64,000 nt of DNA from UMGS1663 sp046964515 (GTDB lineage Bacteria > Bacillota > Clostridia > TANB77 > CAG-508), in NCBI GenBank assembly GCA_046964515.1, contig JBKUYM010000002.1:62001-126000 (forward strand). The letters are read 5' to 3'. The notes below the pieces were generated by a model. That model was not told the origin of the DNA. It did not search any database and saw only the letters and a list, made by a program, of their open reading frames with translations. Below are positions 1 to 8,403 of this stretch, in pieces (positions within the stretch are counted from its first letter, which is position 1; each line of letters starts with the position of its first letter). The translations under genes were made by a program, and so were the position numbers.

Positions 1-890
1 GCTATATAGTATTTGAAAATAATGAAATAACGAATCAGGGATATTATTTAGTAAAACCGGAACCATTCTATATGGATTATTTTAATACTAAAATACATGG
101 AATAACAAAAGAAATGGTAGAGAATGAACCGACCTTTGATGTGATTTGGGAAAAAATAAAACAGCATTTTAAGGATACTACATTAGTGGCACATTTTGCT
201 CAATTTGATACAAAATGCTTAAGAGAAGTATTAGACGCATATCAACTAGAGTATCCAAATGCACAATATACTTGTACGTATACACTAGCAAGAAGAGGGG
301 TAAAGGGATTATTTAATTATAAATTAGATACTTTAGCACAATATTATGGAATCGAATTTGAACATCATAATGCTTTTGAAGATACAAAAGCCTGTTATGA
401 AGTATTAATGAATTTATTAAGAGATAATCATTTAGAGGACATAGAAGAATTGCATAAATTGCTAAAAGTGCAAAAAGGTTATATGAAAGAGAATAGAGAA
501 TGGAGAGGCACAAAATCTATTAGTCTAAACCACCAAAGTTCTAAAATCGATATTGCCAATATAAAACCAACTATAGAAGTAATCGATGAAAATAATGAAT
601 TTTTTGAAAAAGAGGTAGTTTTTACAGGAACTTTAGAAAGAATGCCTCGAAAACAAGCAATGCAAATGGTTGTAAATGCAGGAGGCTACCCGAGTGACCA
701 AATAAGTAAGCATACACATTATTTAGTTATTGGGAAGTCTGATTTTATAGATTTTACAAATGGAAAAAAGACAAATAAATTAAAACGTGCAGAAGAACTT
801 ATAGAAGCGGGTCAGGATTTAGAAATTGTAGATGAAACTGATTTTTATAGAATGGTGGGAGAAATAGCATGTGCAACTTATAAAGAGTAA
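1..890 (+). CDS. DnaQ-like 3'-5' exonuclease with C-terminal BRCT domain (5' end outside window)
   Basis: The reading frame is open from base 3, so the true start lies upstream; about 295 residues are visible. The first ~135 residues are a DnaQ/RNase T-type exonuclease: the Exo II aspartate lies in HFAQFDTK and the Exo III pair in HHNAFEDTKA (H and D of the DEDDh set). The Exo I motif is off the edge. After a polar linker, roughly the last 90 residues form a BRCT domain like that of NAD-dependent DNA ligase (VFTGTLERM, then HTHYLVIG). Family knowledge suggests a DNA-processing exonuclease, either a stand-alone epsilon-like protein or a repair nuclease. The substrate cannot be read from the sequence. 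No neighbour helps, because the next gene appears unrelated. Confidence 0.85.
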   Translation, partial: YIVFENNEITNQGYYLVKPEPFYMDYFNTKIHGITKEMVENEPTFDVIWEKIKQHFKDTTLVAHFAQFDTKCLREVLDAYQLEYPNAQYTCTYTLARRGVKGLFNYKLDTLAQYYGIEFEHHNAFEDTKACYEVLMNLLRDNHLEDIEELHKLLKVQKGYMKENREWRGTKSISLNHQSSKIDIANIKPTIEVIDENNEFFEKEVVFTGTLERMPRKQAMQMVVNAGGYPSDQISKHTHYLVIGKSDFIDFTNGKKTNKLKRAEELIEAGQDLEIVDETDFYRMVGEIACATYKE

Positions 891-994
891 ACGAAAAAAG
901 CTTAATAATATAAAAACTTTTTGGGTAGAATATGACATCTATTGGCAAGTAAATGAAGTATACTTATATTAAAATACATGTAAGGAGAAAACAT

Positions 995-1747
995 ATGGAA
1001 GAAAATTTTAAAAATTTAAATTTAGAAAACATAGAACAAGAACATGTTTGCTGTGCCATTAGTGATAAAAAACATCAAGAAGGCGTTAAAGCTAAAAAAG
1101 AATGGTTAAAAGAACGTATAAAAGAAGGACATGTTTTTAGAAAATTAGATGTGAATGCAAAAGTATTTATAGAATTTGCACCATTAGAAACAGCCTGGGT
1201 ACCTATAGAAGGAAGCAATTATTTATATATTTATTGTTTGTGGGTAGCAGGAAGCTATAAGTCAAAAGGCTATGGAACGCAACTATTAAATGATTGTATA
1301 GAACAAGCTAGACAAAGTAAAAAAAGTGGTGTCTGTGTGTTAAGTAGTAAAAAGAAACAATCTTTTTTATCAGATAAGAAATTTATGCAAAAATTTAATT
1401 TTCAGGTAGTAGATACTATAGGAGATTCTTATGAACTATTGGCTTTATCTTTTGATGGAACAAAGCCACATTTTATGCCAAATGCTAAAAAACAAGAAAT
1501 AGATTCTGAGAAATTAACAATTTATTATGGAAGTCAATGCCCCTATATTAACAATTGTATAGAACAAATTGAGCAGTATTGTCAAGAAAAGCAAATACCA
1601 GTCGATTTAATTCCAGTAAATACTTTGGAGAAGGCTAAAAAGGTACCGTGTGTATTTAATAATTGGGCAGTATTTTATAAAGGAAAATTTCAAACGTTAC
1701 AATTATTAAATGAAAATATGCTACGAAAATTATTAGAAAATGAATAA
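995..1747 (+). CDS. GNAT-family acetyltransferase with YoaP-like C-terminal domain
   Basis: This 250-residue protein starts at the ATG at 995, which has AGGAG at 983-987; an in-frame ATG at 953 has no such site. The N-terminal ~150 residues look like a GNAT acyltransferase: the acetyl-CoA loop is seen as YKSKGYGTQLL, after the strand YIYCLWV. The C-terminal part begins with LTIYYGSQCPY and resembles the thioredoxin-like extension of B. subtilis YoaP. The substrate is unknown; small-molecule or peptide N-acetylation is the family-level guess. It stands alone and ends in a strong terminator. Confidence 0.75.
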   Translation: MEENFKNLNLENIEQEHVCCAISDKKHQEGVKAKKEWLKERIKEGHVFRKLDVNAKVFIEFAPLETAWVPIEGSNYLYIYCLWVAGSYKSKGYGTQLLNDCIEQARQSKKSGVCVLSSKKKQSFLSDKKFMQKFNFQVVDTIGDSYELLALSFDGTKPHFMPNAKKQEIDSEKLTIYYGSQCPYINNCIEQIEQYCQEKQIPVDLIPVNTLEKAKKVPCVFNNWAVFYKGKFQTLQLLNENMLRKLLENE

Positions 1748-1754
1748 AAGAAAT

Positions 1755-1800
1755 AAAGCGTACTTTTTATGTAAAAGTATGCTTTATATTTGTGTGTTTT
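1755..1800 (+). terminator. Rho-independent terminator after the GNAT gene
   Basis: A 13-bp stem (1755-1767 with 1773-1785, one G:U pair) is followed by a T-rich tail. Confidence 0.85.
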
Positions 1801-1886
1801 AATTGAAAAACAAAGAAAAAATATGTTAAAATAATATATAGATAAAATAATAAAAGGAAAATAAGAAGGAGTAAAGGGGAAAGAAA

Positions 1887-2474
1887 ATGGAAGAAAAAGA
1901 AGTTTCTAGTGTAAGGAAAATAACAGGAGAATTAATAGGGGGATTTATTCTATTTAGTATTGTATTTGGTTTGATAAATAACTTTTTACAAAGGATTATT
2001 GCTACCAAAATAGGAAGTGATAATTGGGTATTACAAATAATTGTTGGATTGATAGTTGCTATGGGTTGCATATTTTTTACATATAAATGTAGTACCATTG
2101 TTACCTTTAAAAAAAGGTCTATTTTATATACAGATGTATCAGCTGTTGTGAAAAATATTTTAATATATACAGTTGTCATTTGTAGTTTATCCATTATTTC
2201 AACTTGTATGACAACTATTAACAGAGTAGAAAATTTAGAAAAAGAAATGAATGCGAATAGTAAAGTAAGATTACAAGAACAGTGGATGCAATATGTATAT
2301 AGTGATAGTCAAATAGCACAATATAGAAATGAAAAACAAGAAATAATTGAGCAAACCAAGACGAAGTATGTGGTAATGTGTGTGGTAATAGAAGTAGCAA
2401 AGGTAGCAATTTATTTTGGAATGGTGCCAATTGAGAAAAAATGGATAATGAAGCATGCTATTAGTGATAGATAA
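1887..2474 (+). CDS. Hypothetical four-helix membrane protein
   Basis: I do not recognise this 195-residue protein. It has four hydrophobic segments at about residues 13-34, 44-66, 82-106 and 162-183. Between the third and fourth lies a polar helix rich in Glu, Gln and Lys (about 110-160) that could be extracellular or form a coiled coil. The start at 1887 follows GGGGAAAG-type ribosome-binding sequence, with AAGGAG a little further upstream. A weak promoter (TTGAAA near 1803, TAAAAT near 1827) precedes it. It is probably monocistronic, because a terminator follows. Confidence 0.6.
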   Translation: MEEKEVSSVRKITGELIGGFILFSIVFGLINNFLQRIIATKIGSDNWVLQIIVGLIVAMGCIFFTYKCSTIVTFKKRSILYTDVSAVVKNILIYTVVICSLSIISTCMTTINRVENLEKEMNANSKVRLQEQWMQYVYSDSQIAQYRNEKQEIIEQTKTKYVVMCVVIEVAKVAIYFGMVPIEKKWIMKHAISDR

Positions 2475-2488
2475 AGAAAAAGCGTAGA

Positions 2489-2520
2489 GAAACTACATTT
2501 ATGTGGTTTCTTTATTTTTT
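2489..2520 (+). terminator. Terminator downstream of the four-helix membrane protein
   Basis: Stem GAAACTACAT / ATGTGGTTTC followed by TTTATTTTTT. It also shows that an in-frame ATG at 2503 is not the start of the next gene, since that ATG lies inside this hairpin. Confidence 0.8.
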
Positions 2521-2634
2521 AGTATGAGATTATGTAATTATAGGATTAATACCTTTGTCATTATATACCTTCTTAAAGAAATAAAGAATGATACAATATT
2601 TAAAATAAATCAAAAGAAAAATAGGAGAATGACA

Positions 2635-3927
2635 ATGGAAGAAAAAAGAAAAGCAAAGATGAGAAAAGGAAATATGAAATTGTATCCAATTTATAAAATG
2701 ATTAGTTTAGACTGGTTATTTTTTTATGGGATAGAAGTGTTGTTTCTAATGCAGATTAAGCATTTTACAGCCTCTGAAATTGTATTGGCAAGTTCTTTTT
2801 ATGCTTTCTTTTCTATAATAGTACAAGTACCAGCCACTATGCTAATAGAACAAATAGGAAAAAGAAGGGGCATGATTATAGGTAATCTATTTACTTTTTT
2901 GGCAATGCTTTGTATATTAATTTGTAATCAATATTACTTATACATTATTGCTAAATTATTATCAGCCATAGGCTATGGACTAAAAGGAATTTCTGAATCT
3001 AATTTTTTAACAGAGACATTACCACAAACCGAAAGAAAGAGCGAAATATTTTCAAAAATAGATGGTGGTGGGTATTCTAAATTTTGCTATATGGGTGCTT
3101 TATCAGTATTTATTTCTGGTTTCCTGTATGATAGAAATCCTTATATACCTATTATAATATGTCTTTTATTTAATGCATTTTCTATTATAATTTCTATGAA
3201 TTTTATAGAAATTGGAGAGCAAGAAGTAAAAAAATATGACCATAAGAGTTTAAAAAGGAATATACAGGATTTAAAAATGGGTTTTGGTTTTATTTTTCAG
3301 TCGAGTCGATTAAAAGCTTTACTATTAATGCTTGGCTTTATATGGGGGATGATTATATTAATTTCTTCTTATCAAGAGACACAATTAAAAGAAATGAATA
3401 TTCCTTCCTACTATATAGGCGTTATTCTAGCGGCGACACAATTATTAGTAGGTATTTTTGCTACAAAGGCTACGGATTTTCATAGACAACATCGTAATAA
3501 AACTTTAACATGCATTAGTTTAGGACTGGCTATTAGCGCTGTGATTTTAGGAGGCTGTACGTTGCTACCAATTCCTTTTTCTTTGCAATTAGGCATTGTG
3601 TTAATAACGTTTATAATTAGGTCTTATGGGAAAGGTATCTATCAAGTAATAAAAAAACGTTACTTAGGAAATTTTGCAAATGCACAAATTTTACCTAAAA
3701 TTTATGCGGCTAATAGCATTATTTCTAATATGGGGAGAATGTTAATCAGTTTTATAGGTTCTATACTATTAAGATATATGAGTTTGGCACAAGCTACATT
3801 GTGTTCAGGAATTGGTTTTATGATGATAACTTTATTATTGGCAAAATATATGAAAACAAAATTAGGATTATCACCAGATACTTATTCAAAAAAGGATATT
3901 GAATATCATTGTGAAAAAATAGGATAA
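2635..3927 (+). CDS. MFS transporter
   Basis: This 430-residue integral membrane protein has about 12 hydrophobic segments in two six-helix halves around a charged central loop (about residues 205-225). Family signatures include the loop 2-3 region ending GKRRGMIIG. The start at 2635 is chosen because AGGAG lies at 2623-2627; upstream in-frame ATGs lie within the preceding terminator or have no ribosome-binding site. The closest general resemblance is to drug or metabolite exporters of the major facilitator superfamily. The substrate cannot be inferred. Confidence 0.8.
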   Translation: MEEKRKAKMRKGNMKLYPIYKMISLDWLFFYGIEVLFLMQIKHFTASEIVLASSFYAFFSIIVQVPATMLIEQIGKRRGMIIGNLFTFLAMLCILICNQYYLYIIAKLLSAIGYGLKGISESNFLTETLPQTERKSEIFSKIDGGGYSKFCYMGALSVFISGFLYDRNPYIPIIICLLFNAFSIIISMNFIEIGEQEVKKYDHKSLKRNIQDLKMGFGFIFQSSRLKALLLMLGFIWGMIILISSYQETQLKEMNIPSYYIGVILAATQLLVGIFATKATDFHRQHRNKTLTCISLGLAISAVILGGCTLLPIPFSLQLGIVLITFIIRSYGKGIYQVIKKRYLGNFANAQILPKIYAANSIISNMGRMLISFIGSILLRYMSLAQATLCSGIGFMMITLLLAKYMKTKLGLSPDTYSKKDIEYHCEKIG

Positions 3928-3950
3928 AAATAGGACTTAAAATAAGTCCT
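3925..3950 (-). terminator. Terminator of the minus-strand zinc-ribbon gene
   Basis: Stem AGGACTT / AAGTCCT (3932-3950) with the T-rich tail on the minus strand; it lies between two convergent genes. Confidence 0.7.
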
Positions 3951-3957
3951 ATAAAGG

Positions 3958-4473
3958 TCAGATATGTGAGGAAGGATTCAATGAAGGAAGTAGACTGTTA
4001 CAATAAGCACAAGTATTTACTCTTCCAATAGAAACTTTATTAGGGGCCCCACAATGATTACAATGAACAACATTAAAAGCTATTTCTTCTTTGGATTTGG
4101 TAGATTTTTTCATAATAATTTCATTGTATTCATTAATAAATCCAGAGATAACTTGTTGACTAATTAAATGACTAATCTCTTTTTTTACTAATGAAATGGG
4201 CCTGTTCAAATAAGAAGATAAGTCTTGAAGAGAAATCTTTTCAATAGCAGACAAATAATCTACATAAGCGGTATAAAGTTTTTCTTCATGTTTCTTTTTG
4301 AGAATATACCACAATAAGAGAATGCTAACTATTAAAAAGAAAATAGATAAGCCTAAATTCATTCCAAATTCTTTTGGACCCTGTGTAAAAGTCTGAGAAA
4401 AACCTGAAATTGTCATCAAAGTAGTAAAGATTAAGGTGGCAATAGACACTATTGATTTTAATTTTGTCTTCAT
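3958..4473 (-). CDS. Membrane-anchored protein with helical domain and C-terminal zinc ribbon
   Basis: This 171-residue protein has two membrane helices (about residues 7-27 and 38-58). Next comes a winged-helix-like stretch (about 68-118; LSSYLNRPISLVKKEI resembles a PCI or wHTH motif), then a zinc ribbon with paired CNHC and CAYC motifs (about 137-159). Proteins of this architecture are common in Clostridia and are usually annotated as zinc-ribbon membrane proteins of unknown function. AAAGGATG precedes the ATG at 4473. Zinc binding is inferred from the four cysteines. Confidence 0.65.
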   Translation of the reverse strand: MKTKLKSIVSIATLIFTTLMTISGFSQTFTQGPKEFGMNLGLSIFFLIVSILLLWYILKKKHEEKLYTAYVDYLSAIEKISLQDLSSYLNRPISLVKKEISHLISQQVISGFINEYNEIIMKKSTKSKEEIAFNVVHCNHCGAPNKVSIGRVNTCAYCNSLLPSLNPSSHI

Positions 4474-4530
4474 TAAAACACATCCTTTATTTTTATTTTT
4501 TTTATCATATCGTATTTAAGAAAAAAATGC

Positions 4531-4570
4531 AATAAAAAAGAAGCCTTTATAAAAAGGTTTCTTTTTTATT
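4531..4570 (-). terminator. Terminator (minus strand; could work both ways)
   Basis: Stem GAAGCCTTT (4540-4548) / AAAGGTTTC (4553-4561) with T-tracts on both sides. It ends the bactofilin-like gene on the minus strand. Confidence 0.8.
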
Positions 4571-4572
4571 AA

Positions 4573-5799
4573 TTAATCTTGTTTTTTATCTGAATTTTCA
4601 GTTTTTGTTGTTTTTTTATCTTCTTTCTTTTTAGGTTCTTTTTTTGTGGTTTTTGTGGTTATTTCCTTTTTAGTGATTTCTTTTCTACATACCATATTTA
4701 CTAAGGTAGTACCAATACCGAAAAGGGTAACTAATAAAGAAATAATCCATCCAACATAAGGAATTAATGCAAGTAACCATAAAACAATATTAGCAATTAA
4801 TGTAAAGATAACTAATTTTACATTACCTTGTTGTTTTAATAATTTACAGATGAATCCTCCAAAGAATAAACTAGCGATTGCTAAACCAAACATTCCTAGT
4901 AGACTACCTGCAAATACCATAGAAGCAAATATAGTAACACCTATAATGCTAAGAATTAATAAAAGACTAGCTAAGATAGCTACAAATGGAGAAGCAATAC
5001 CCACTCCTAAAGAAATAAATGATTTTGCAACACCCATATTGGTTACTCTATCTACAAATTTAGGTGTAAGCCATATAAGTAACATCACTAATACGAAAGT
5101 GTAAAATACATTTCCTAGTAATCTAGTAAGAATACTAAAGATACCTTCTGAATAATGAGAAGTAGCTTCATAAGTCGTGTTACCAGAAATTAAACCTTCT
5201 GCAAAAGTTAATTCTTTTCCTGTAGAATAACTTAAATCACCATATACAATAGTTCCGATATCTTCAGCTAAGTTAATTGTATTGGCTGCAATATGAGCAT
5301 TTCTTCTAATTTTACCATTTAAATTAACAGTATCTGCATTTACTCTTAAATCTCTATAGATAAAACCATCTTTTTCTAGATTTAGAGTAGCACAGTTAGC
5401 ATAAACATCATAGATAACACCATTAATAGTAATTTCGTTGGCAAAAGCAAAAATACTACTATATACATAACCGCCATTAATTGTTAATTTATCAGCAATA
5501 ACGAAAAGATCTCCTCCGATTTCTCCACTAATTGTAACGTTTCTACCAATAATAAAAGCATTTCCATCTACTACTTGTGTTACATTTGGGGAATCCTCAC
5601 AAAGATATAAATCTGTTTTTACCCAATTATCGTCTTCTGCTGTAGGTTGTGTAGAAGTATCTGTATTTTCTTGTGTATTGGTTTGTTGGTCTGTAGGATT
5701 AGCTGAAATTGGTGCTGTATCTGTTGCATAACAGAATGTAGATAACATAAGTATGACAAGTACCATTGCAACTAAAAATTTTGATTTGTTTTTTAACAT
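4573..5799 (-). CDS. Secreted/membrane bactofilin-like polymer-forming protein
   Basis: This 408-residue protein begins with a signal-type hydrophobic segment (about residues 8-25) and a Thr/Gln/Asn-rich linker. A right-handed beta-helix of the polymer-forming (bactofilin) type follows (about 70-200), with repeating units such as NVTISGEIGGDLFV. Four or five membrane helices (about 220-365) come next, and a strongly Lys/Thr/Glu-rich tail ends the protein. The combination is a known bacterial membrane-protein layout with an extracytoplasmic polymer-forming domain. A role in envelope scaffolding is an inference. The start has an AGGAGG-type site just upstream. The gene is monocistronic. Confidence 0.7.
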   Translation of the reverse strand: MLKNKSKFLVAMVLVILMLSTFCYATDTAPISANPTDQQTNTQENTDTSTQPTAEDDNWVKTDLYLCEDSPNVTQVVDGNAFIIGRNVTISGEIGGDLFVIADKLTINGGYVYSSIFAFANEITINGVIYDVYANCATLNLEKDGFIYRDLRVNADTVNLNGKIRRNAHIAANTINLAEDIGTIVYGDLSYSTGKELTFAEGLISGNTTYEATSHYSEGIFSILTRLLGNVFYTFVLVMLLIWLTPKFVDRVTNMGVAKSFISLGVGIASPFVAILASLLLILSIIGVTIFASMVFAGSLLGMFGLAIASLFFGGFICKLLKQQGNVKLVIFTLIANIVLWLLALIPYVGWIISLLVTLFGIGTTLVNMVCRKEITKKEITTKTTKKEPKKKEDKKTTKTENSDKKQD

Positions 5800-5865
5800 G
5801 AATAATCCTCCTTTGTTCTAATTATGCATTAAATATAATCCTTTATGCTCTTTTTGTCAAGAAAA

Positions 5866-5893
5866 AAGCAACAACTATTTTTTGGTTGTTGCT
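5866..5893 (-). terminator. Terminator overlapping the end of the small Cys-rich gene
   Basis: Stem AGCAACAAC / GTTGTTGCT with the T-tract on the minus strand. The 3' arm codes for the last residues of the upstream gene. Confidence 0.75.
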
Positions 5894-6018
5894 TTATAAA
5901 TGGATAAGTAATAAGCACAATTGCTATTAGGGGTTACTTTTTGTTCAGAAATACTTTCAAATGAGCATTTTCCGTCCTTTTGATAAATACAATCAGAAGA
6001 ACAATTGATATTGGTCAA
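5875..6018 (-). CDS. Small Cys-rich conserved protein (TTG start)
   Basis: A 47-residue protein, starting at the TTG at 6018-6016 because AGGTGAT sits just upstream; the longer in-frame ATG would overlap nth and has no ribosome-binding site. The sequence has a compact cysteine pattern, NINCSSDCIYQKDGKC and later SNCAYY, suggesting a metal site or disulphides. Similar 45-60-residue proteins with a C-x3-C-x7-C core occur widely in clostridia, sometimes with misleading enzyme names. The function is unknown. It lies 59 bp downstream of nth on the same strand and is probably cotranscribed. Confidence 0.6.
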   Translation of the reverse strand: MTNINCSSDCIYQKDGKCSFESISEQKVTPNSNCAYYLSIYKATTKK

Positions 6019-6077
6019 GCTTATCACCTCTGACACATAGTATGCTTGTTTCCTTAAAAAATATGCATAAAATCTAC

Positions 6078-6710
6078 TTATTTCTTTTGATAATCTTCGC
6101 AATAAGAACGAATAGGACATTGCTCACATTTAGGATTTCTAGCAGTACAAATGTTTCTACCATGCCAAATCAAAATATGATTCATATCTTTGTAATAGGA
6201 TTTGGGAATTTGTTTTAATAAGTCTTGTTCAATTTTTTCTGGTTCTTTTTCATAAGAAAGACCAATTTTGTTGGCGATACGTTTACAATGTGTGTCAACA
6301 GCAATACCTTGTGGATTATTAAAAGCTTCTAACATTACAACATTGGCTGTCTTTCTTCCAACACCAGGTAAAGCCATTAATTCTTCCATGGTCTGTGGAA
6401 CTTGGCTATGATGTTTTTCTACCAGTTGTTTAGCCATGTTTTGAATGTTATGTGCTTTATTTTTATAAAAACCACAAGGATGAATGACTTCTTCTAAGCA
6501 AGAAATATCTGCACGAGCAAAATCTTCAGGAGAGTGATATTTGGCAAAAATAGAAGGTGTGGTTTTATTAACTCTTTCATCTGTACATTGTGCAGAAAGG
6601 ATAACCGCTACTAATAACTCAAATGGATTAGTAAAATTTAAACTACATTTGGCATCTGGATAAGTTTGCTTTAGAATTTCTATCATTTTTAGAATGTCTT
6701 GTTTTTTCAT
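6078..6710 (-). CDS. nth: Endonuclease III
   Basis: This 210-residue DNA glycosylase/AP lyase excises oxidised pyrimidines in base-excision repair. The helix-hairpin-helix LPGVGRKTA carries the catalytic lysine, and the catalytic aspartate is in VDTHCKR. The C-terminal [4Fe-4S] cluster motif is intact: C-x6-C-x2-C-x5-C within CTARNPKCEQCPIRSYC. Length and motif order match the family. It is followed on the same strand by the small Cys-rich gene. Confidence 0.95.
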   Translation of the reverse strand: MKKQDILKMIEILKQTYPDAKCSLNFTNPFELLVAVILSAQCTDERVNKTTPSIFAKYHSPEDFARADISCLEEVIHPCGFYKNKAHNIQNMAKQLVEKHHSQVPQTMEELMALPGVGRKTANVVMLEAFNNPQGIAVDTHCKRIANKIGLSYEKEPEKIEQDLLKQIPKSYYKDMNHILIWHGRNICTARNPKCEQCPIRSYCEDYQKK

Positions 6711-6845
6711 TTTTATTCACAGCTTCTTTCTATATTTAGGATTTCTTTTTCTCTTTTATTAAAACATAAAGAAGAGGTTTTTTCAAGGAAAAGGTAACAA
6801 AATAAAGTAAAAGCAATATAATATTATAAAAGGAGGTAATAGATT

Positions 6846-6995
6846 ATGTTTTGTGCACTGAAAAAAACAATAGGTGTTTGCTTGGTTGGAATGGGGTTTG
6901 GCGTACTTCTCGTTCTATTGCTTCCCATTACAGGATGGTTATTTTTAATCGGAATAGCAATATTAGCAATGGGATTAATGTGGCTATTTTGCTAA
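6846..6995 (+). CDS. Small hydrophobic membrane protein upstream of spoVM
   Basis: This 49-residue protein starts at the ATG at 6846 with AAAGGAGG immediately upstream. Almost the whole chain is hydrophobic (two helices around the Pro at residue 27), with cysteines at positions 3, 12 and 49. It ends 30 bp before spoVM, so the two are probably one transcript. I do not recognise it; a sporulation membrane role is an inference from the neighbour only. Confidence 0.6.
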   Translation: MFCALKKTIGVCLVGMGFGVLLVLLLPITGWLFLIGIAILAMGLMWLFC

Positions 6996-7025
6996 ATATA
7001 TCAAATGAAGGAGTGTGGAAAAAGT

Positions 7026-7103
7026 ATGACAATCGTTGTAAAAAAAGTACCGAAATTCTTAAGAGGTTTTGTAAAGTTGATTTTTGGAATTAAAGACAAA
7101 TAA
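7026..7103 (+). CDS. spoVM: SpoVM, sporulation coat-anchoring peptide
   Basis: A 25-residue peptide beginning MTIVVKKVPKFLRGFVK; the PKFL-x-G-x-V core, basic amphipathic helix and length match SpoVM (26 residues in B. subtilis). In the known system SpoVM is made in the mother cell, recognises the convex forespore membrane, and recruits SpoIVA to start coat assembly. AAGGAG precedes the ATG at a good distance. It is too short to be found by ordinary gene callers. Its presence argues that the organism is, or recently was, a spore former. Confidence 0.8.
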   Translation: MTIVVKKVPKFLRGFVKLIFGIKDK

Positions 7104-7165
7104 AGATACATAAAGAAGATAGACTTAATAGAGAAACAATCAAAAAACAAAACAAACCATACAAA

Positions 7166-7215
7166 AATAGGTCGGATTAAGCTTACAAGATATAAACCTA
7201 ATCTAACCTATTTTT
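7166..7215 (+). terminator. Terminator after spoVM
   Basis: A 14-bp imperfect stem (7166-7179 with 7199-7212) followed by a T run. Confidence 0.8.
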
Positions 7216-7243
7216 GTTTACTATTTCTTAAGAAATTTCCTAT

Positions 7244-7269
7244 CAAAAAGTATGATGCACCATACTTTT
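7244..7269 (-). terminator. Terminator of rpmB
   Basis: Stem AAAAGTATG / CATACTTTT (7246-7254, 7261-7269); the T-rich flank lies on the minus strand. Confidence 0.75.
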
Positions 7270-7285
7270 ATGTTCTATTTATGAA

Positions 7286-7483
7286 TTAAGCTCTTGTAAC
7301 TTTTCCAGAACGTAAGCATTTTGAACATACAGATATTCTTTTTGTTTGACCGTCAACGATAGCTTTTACAGTTCTTAAATTTGGTTTCCAAGTTCTAGCT
7401 GCTCTTCTACTAACGTGTGAACGTGCAATACTGATTTTATTTCCATGAGATAGTGTTTTTTCGCAAATTTCACATTTTGCCAT
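7286..7483 (-). CDS. rpmB: 50S ribosomal protein L28
   Basis: This 65-residue ribosomal protein starts MAKCEICEKTLSHGN. The start at 7483 is fixed by AGGAGGTG just upstream, so a longer in-frame ATG is not used. Paired CEIC and CSKC motifs show it is the zinc-binding (C+) form of L28. The core SHVSRRAARTWKPNL is typical of the family. It stands alone between its own promoter and terminator. Confidence 0.95.
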   Translation of the reverse strand: MAKCEICEKTLSHGNKISIARSHVSRRAARTWKPNLRTVKAIVDGQTKRISVCSKCLRSGKVTRA

Positions 7484-7526
7484 GATTCTAGCACCTCCTA
7501 TATGTTTTATAAAATGACTATTTATA

Positions 7527-7555
7527 ATATTAGCACACAATCAGTAGAATTTCAA
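7527..7555 (-). promoter_or_regulatory. Sigma-A promoter of rpmB
   Basis: On the minus strand, TTGAAA (7555-7550) and TAATAT (7532-7527) are separated by 17 bp, a short distance upstream of rpmB. Confidence 0.6.
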
Positions 7556-7646
7556 GTCTTTTCTAAAATAAATTTGTAAATCCGTGAATAGTTACTGTTC
7601 TTATAGGGAGAGTAGCAGTTAAGTGTAGTTAGTATGTTAGGTAAAA

Positions 7647-7675
7647 TTGACTTTTTATGTAAAACATGGTATACT
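7647..7675 (+). promoter_or_regulatory. Strong sigma-A promoter
   Basis: TTGACT (7647-7652), a 17-bp spacer and TATACT (7670-7675) drive the two-helix protein at 7761. Confidence 0.75.
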
Positions 7676-7719
7676 TAAATTGTAACAAGTTGTTTTGTTG
7701 CCTTTGAAATCACAAATTT

Positions 7720-7737
7720 CGGAGGCGCAGTCCTCCG
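7720..7737 (+). promoter_or_regulatory. Leader hairpin with an anti-Shine-Dalgarno arm
   Basis: CGGAGG / CCTCCG forms a tight 6-bp stem 10-15 nt before the true ribosome-binding site AAAGGAGG. The CCTCC arm could also pair with that site, so the leader can fold in two ways. Regulation is inferred, not shown. Confidence 0.45.
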
Positions 7738-7760
7738 AACAATTAAAGGAGGAAATCACA

Positions 7761-8258
7761 ATGAAAAAAATTTCAAACCGTTTCTTAGCTCTGGCTATCA
7801 TCTTTACCATCTTTAGCTTAATGTACATAATTGTGCGGATAGATAAAGGGATTCAATTCAATACTAGTTGTAATTCTTATATTACAGCTGCTGTTGAAGC
7901 AGAAAGTCCGCAATTAGCAAAGGAGAACTTGGCAAAAGCACTCACATATCTTGAAAGTAACAAATTAACGTCAGGAAATAGTTCAATCTTACGTGGTCAT
8001 AGAGATGATATTAGTCGTTGGTATCAAACTATATCAAATTCTTATACAAAACTCAATACGACTCCGTTAGAGAAATTAGAGAAATCTAATTATCTAATCC
8101 AAATGCGTAAAGACATCTTGATGGTAAATCATCCTTCGGGAATTAGCATTTGCCAAAACAAGATAATTTTCTTATTATGGAAGGTATTAGCATTTGCCGG
8201 TATGCCTCTATTTTTTATCTTATATGTCATTTATAAAGACAAAGAATATTGGAGCTAA
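7761..8258 (+). CDS. Hypothetical protein with N- and C-terminal membrane helices
   Basis: I do not recognise this 165-residue protein. It starts at the ATG at 7761, with AAAGGAGG upstream. A membrane helix at about residues 8-25 and another at about 135-157 flank a helical, probably extracytoplasmic, domain of about 110 residues with two cysteines. It has its own strong promoter, a structured leader and a 20-bp perfect terminator. Codons such as CGT, CGG and CTC are more frequent than in neighbouring genes, hinting at horizontal origin. Confidence 0.55.
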   Translation: MKKISNRFLALAIIFTIFSLMYIIVRIDKGIQFNTSCNSYITAAVEAESPQLAKENLAKALTYLESNKLTSGNSSILRGHRDDISRWYQTISNSYTKLNTTPLEKLEKSNYLIQMRKDILMVNHPSGISICQNKIIFLLWKVLAFAGMPLFFILYVIYKDKEYWS

Positions 8259-8261
8259 GAT

Positions 8262-8315
8262 TCAAATTCTCACCCCACTTGGTTAAAATCAAGTGGGGTG
8301 AGAATTTGATAAAAA
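8262..8315 (+). terminator. Very strong terminator
   Basis: A perfect 20-bp stem (8262-8281 with 8290-8309) closes the preceding cassette. Confidence 0.85.
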
Positions 8316-8403
8316 GTCTATGAATTAATTCTCCTGTTGTATGAAAATTACCTGTTTTTCTATTTTTTTGATTTTTACAAGTTTTATTCAAAAGTTTTTA
8401 CTT

